Origin: an uncultured Erysipelotrichaceae bacterium
GTDB taxonomy: Bacteria > Bacillota_I > Bacilli_A > Erysipelotrichales > Erysipelotrichaceae
Assembly (NCBI GenBank): GCA_902795525.1
Contig: CADBLN010000004.1
Span: forward strand, 1-6,756
Direction: 5' to 3'
Length of the DNA stretch: 6,756 bases
The position numbers and the translations under genes were made by a program. The notes under the pieces are model-generated. The model had not been told where the DNA came from. It did not search any database and saw nothing but the letters and a program-made list of their open reading frames with translations. Below, in pieces: positions 5,590-6,756 of this stretch. The number at the start of each line of letters is the position of its first letter. The stretch's first letter is position 1.

Positions 5590-6438
5590 ATGACAAGTTA
5601 TCAAATTAGGCTATTTCTCACAACAGCAAAACATAAATCTTTTTCAAAAGCTGCTGATGAATTAGGTATTGTGAAACAATCCTTAATCTATCAACTATCA
5701 CAGTTAGAGAAAGAACTCGGTTGTGTTTTCTTTACTAGAACTACTCAAGGGATTCATCTTACAGAAGATGGAAACAAGTTTTTAAAATTTGCGAAAAGGA
5801 TCTCCAAGTCTTATGAAAGCTTTAAAGAATCCATCAAAAAAGATGATAATGTGCTAAAGATTGCTGTTCTTCAGCAAAGTAAAACACTCTTTCTAAAAGA
5901 ACTAATTAATGAATGCAAAGATGAATATAACATAACATTTGAGTTTATTCCTTGCAGCAATTCAGAATTGCTTCAAAAACTAGAAAGTGGGCAGATCGAT
6001 TGTTTCTTAGGTCATAATAGAAACCACTCAAAGCTAATAAGTTTTGAAAAATTATGTTATTCGAAGCCAGTTCTTTTAATGGGGTCTAAGCATCATTTAA
6101 TCCATAAAGAAAATATAAAACTAAAAGAATTGCACAACGAAAAAATATACATTGGTAACTTGTATCTACATATGTATAAAAAAGACATTGAATCATTAAA
6201 AACAAATCAACTTATTTTTAGAGAAGAAGTAGATAGCGATATCAGTGCAGCTTCTTTAGATGTTTACAGTAATAATGCTTTAGCCATAGTGCCAGAGCTA
6301 TATGCTTCCACATTTTCAAATGCAGTGATAAAGGAAATAGACATGAAAGAATCAGAATTTGGAATCTTCTACATACATAACTCTGAACAAATCCAATATT
6401 TCATAAACAAAGCAAAAGAAATATACAAAAGCAAGTAA
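5590..6438 (+). CDS. LysR-family transcriptional regulator
   Basis: This is a DNA-binding regulator of 282 residues, slightly short for the family (about 290-310). The N-terminal winged helix-turn-helix is textbook: YQIRLFLTTAKHKSFSKAA (4-22), LGIVKQSLIYQLSQLEKELG (25-44), FTRTTQGIHLTEDG (48-61), followed by a linker helix. The rest (about 88-282) fits the periplasmic-binding-protein-like effector domain, with LKIAVLQQSKT at its start and the typical LESGQIDCFLG (about 131-141). The effector cannot be predicted. It is divergent from the two small membrane proteins with a LysR-type palindrome between, so these are the likely targets along with its own gene. The ATG at 5590 is the first possible start and gives the full HTH. 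No good plus-strand terminator follows, because the hairpin beyond it lacks a U tract in this direction. Confidence 0.93.
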   Translation: MTSYQIRLFLTTAKHKSFSKAADELGIVKQSLIYQLSQLEKELGCVFFTRTTQGIHLTEDGNKFLKFAKRISKSYESFKESIKKDDNVLKIAVLQQSKTLFLKELINECKDEYNITFEFIPCSNSELLQKLESGQIDCFLGHNRNHSKLISFEKLCYSKPVLLMGSKHHLIHKENIKLKELHNEKIYIGNLYLHMYKKDIESLKTNQLIFREEVDSDISAASLDVYSNNALAIVPELYASTFSNAVIKEIDMKESEFGIFYIHNSEQIQYFINKAKEIYKSK

Positions 6439-6451
6439 CAAAGAAAATATA

Positions 6452-6483
6452 AACTAGCGTGGATTTGCACCTCCACGCTAGTT
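6452..6483 (-). terminator. hairpin between convergent genes, terminator mainly for the minus strand
   Basis: AACTAGCGTGGA and TCCACGCTAGTT form a perfect 12-bp stem with an 8-nt loop. Read on the minus strand it is followed by TATATTTTCTTTG, a fair U tract, and it lies 18 bp after the stop of the minus-strand gene at the right edge. On the plus strand the tail is CACATTACTAATTC, which is poor, although the hairpin may still slow or protect the regulator's transcript end. Confidence 0.7.
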
Positions 6484-6501
6484 CACATTACTAATTCAAA
6501 T

Positions 6502-6756
6502 TTACACAATTCCAACAAAATATGAAAAACAAATGAATAATATCCTTTTGACTTGAATATTCTTTACAAGATAGAAACCTTCAATATCATTTTTTCCTGT
6601 ATTTATATCCACAATATAATAGTTCCACGATTCTTTACTGATGTTAATACTTTCACTTGGGGTCGTGTAAGCTTCCACAGGGTGACCCATTTGTGCTAGG
6701 AACAATCTTGCTGATCCACTCACAGTAAATGTGGAATATATACAGAATAAAATTAA
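6502..6756 (-). CDS. 3' end of an unrecognised small membrane-associated protein (cut by the right window edge)
   Basis: The minus-strand frame is open from the right edge to a TAA at 6504-6502, giving 84 visible codons. The first visible residues, LILFCIYSTFTV, are hydrophobic and may be a signal anchor or the end of one. A polar stretch of about 55 residues follows, including NYYIVDINTGKNDIEGFYLVK, which looks like folded beta structure. The end RILFICFSYFVGIV is again hydrophobic and runs directly into the stop. A GTG at 6723 could be a start, but the frame continues upstream in coding-like fashion and no Shine-Dalgarno precedes that GTG, so the true start is probably outside. A hairpin with a U tract lies just downstream, consistent with a transcribed gene. 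I recognise no family. An abrupt end in a hydrophobic stretch could also mean a decayed or frameshifted gene. Confidence 0.5.
   Translation of the reverse strand, partial: LILFCIYSTFTVSGSARLFLAQMGHPVEAYTTPSESINISKESWNYYIVDINTGKNDIEGFYLVKNIQVKRILFICFSYFVGIV

Noticed and set aside
6452..6483. The inverted repeat as a transposon end or attachment site
   Set aside because: There is no second copy in the window, no transposase or integrase, and no flanking target duplication. The position between convergent genes and the minus-strand U tract fit a terminator.

Overview
The window reads as a chromosomal segment of a low-GC, walled member of the Bacillota. The DNA is strongly AT-rich, genes are tightly packed with short overlaps, and Shine-Dalgarno sites are AGGAGG-like. 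The gene set (glyA, a tsaC-type gene, murA, rpmE) resembles the B. subtilis murAB-glpX-rho-rpmE-tdk-prfA-...-ywlC-...-glyA neighbourhood, but condensed and partly inverted. Trp is encoded by TGG and TGA is used as a stop, so there is no sign of the mollicute code. murA implies a peptidoglycan wall. An Erysipelotrichia-like lineage is my best guess from the style of the proteins, and it is inference only.

Region 1 (1-2394, minus strand) is an MFS transporter, then a short-form threonylcarbamoyl-AMP synthase (tsaC), then glyA, which runs off the left edge. tsaC and glyA overlap by 11 bp. Region 2 (2395-2478) is a compact divergent promoter region. Region 3 (2479-4831, plus strand) is murA, an overlapping spermidine-synthase-fold protein of unknown role, and rpmE (ribosomal protein L31). 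rpmE has its own promoter and a hairpin directly before its Shine-Dalgarno. A strong hairpin terminator ends this run and is shared with the convergent genes that follow.

Region 4 (4846-6438) is an accessory-looking cassette. Two small, clearly paralogous two-helix membrane proteins lie on the minus strand, overlap by 11 bp, and are transcribed away from a LysR-type regulator on the plus strand. The 119-bp gap between them holds an 18-bp near-palindrome with the T-N11-A form of a LysR-family operator, sitting on the regulator's own -10. This is the least familiar part of the window and the best candidate for an undescribed small system. Region 5 (6439-6756) has a 12-bp-stem hairpin and then the 3' end of a minus-strand gene for a small, probably membrane-anchored protein that enters from the right edge.

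Four of the putative promoters share an extended -10 of the form TGT-TANANT, with weak or no -35 in three of them. That suggests the housekeeping promoter style of this organism. The core genes cover one-carbon metabolism and translation fidelity (glyA, tsaC), wall synthesis (murA) and the ribosome (rpmE). The MFS transporter and the small-membrane-protein cassette look like lineage-specific insertions.
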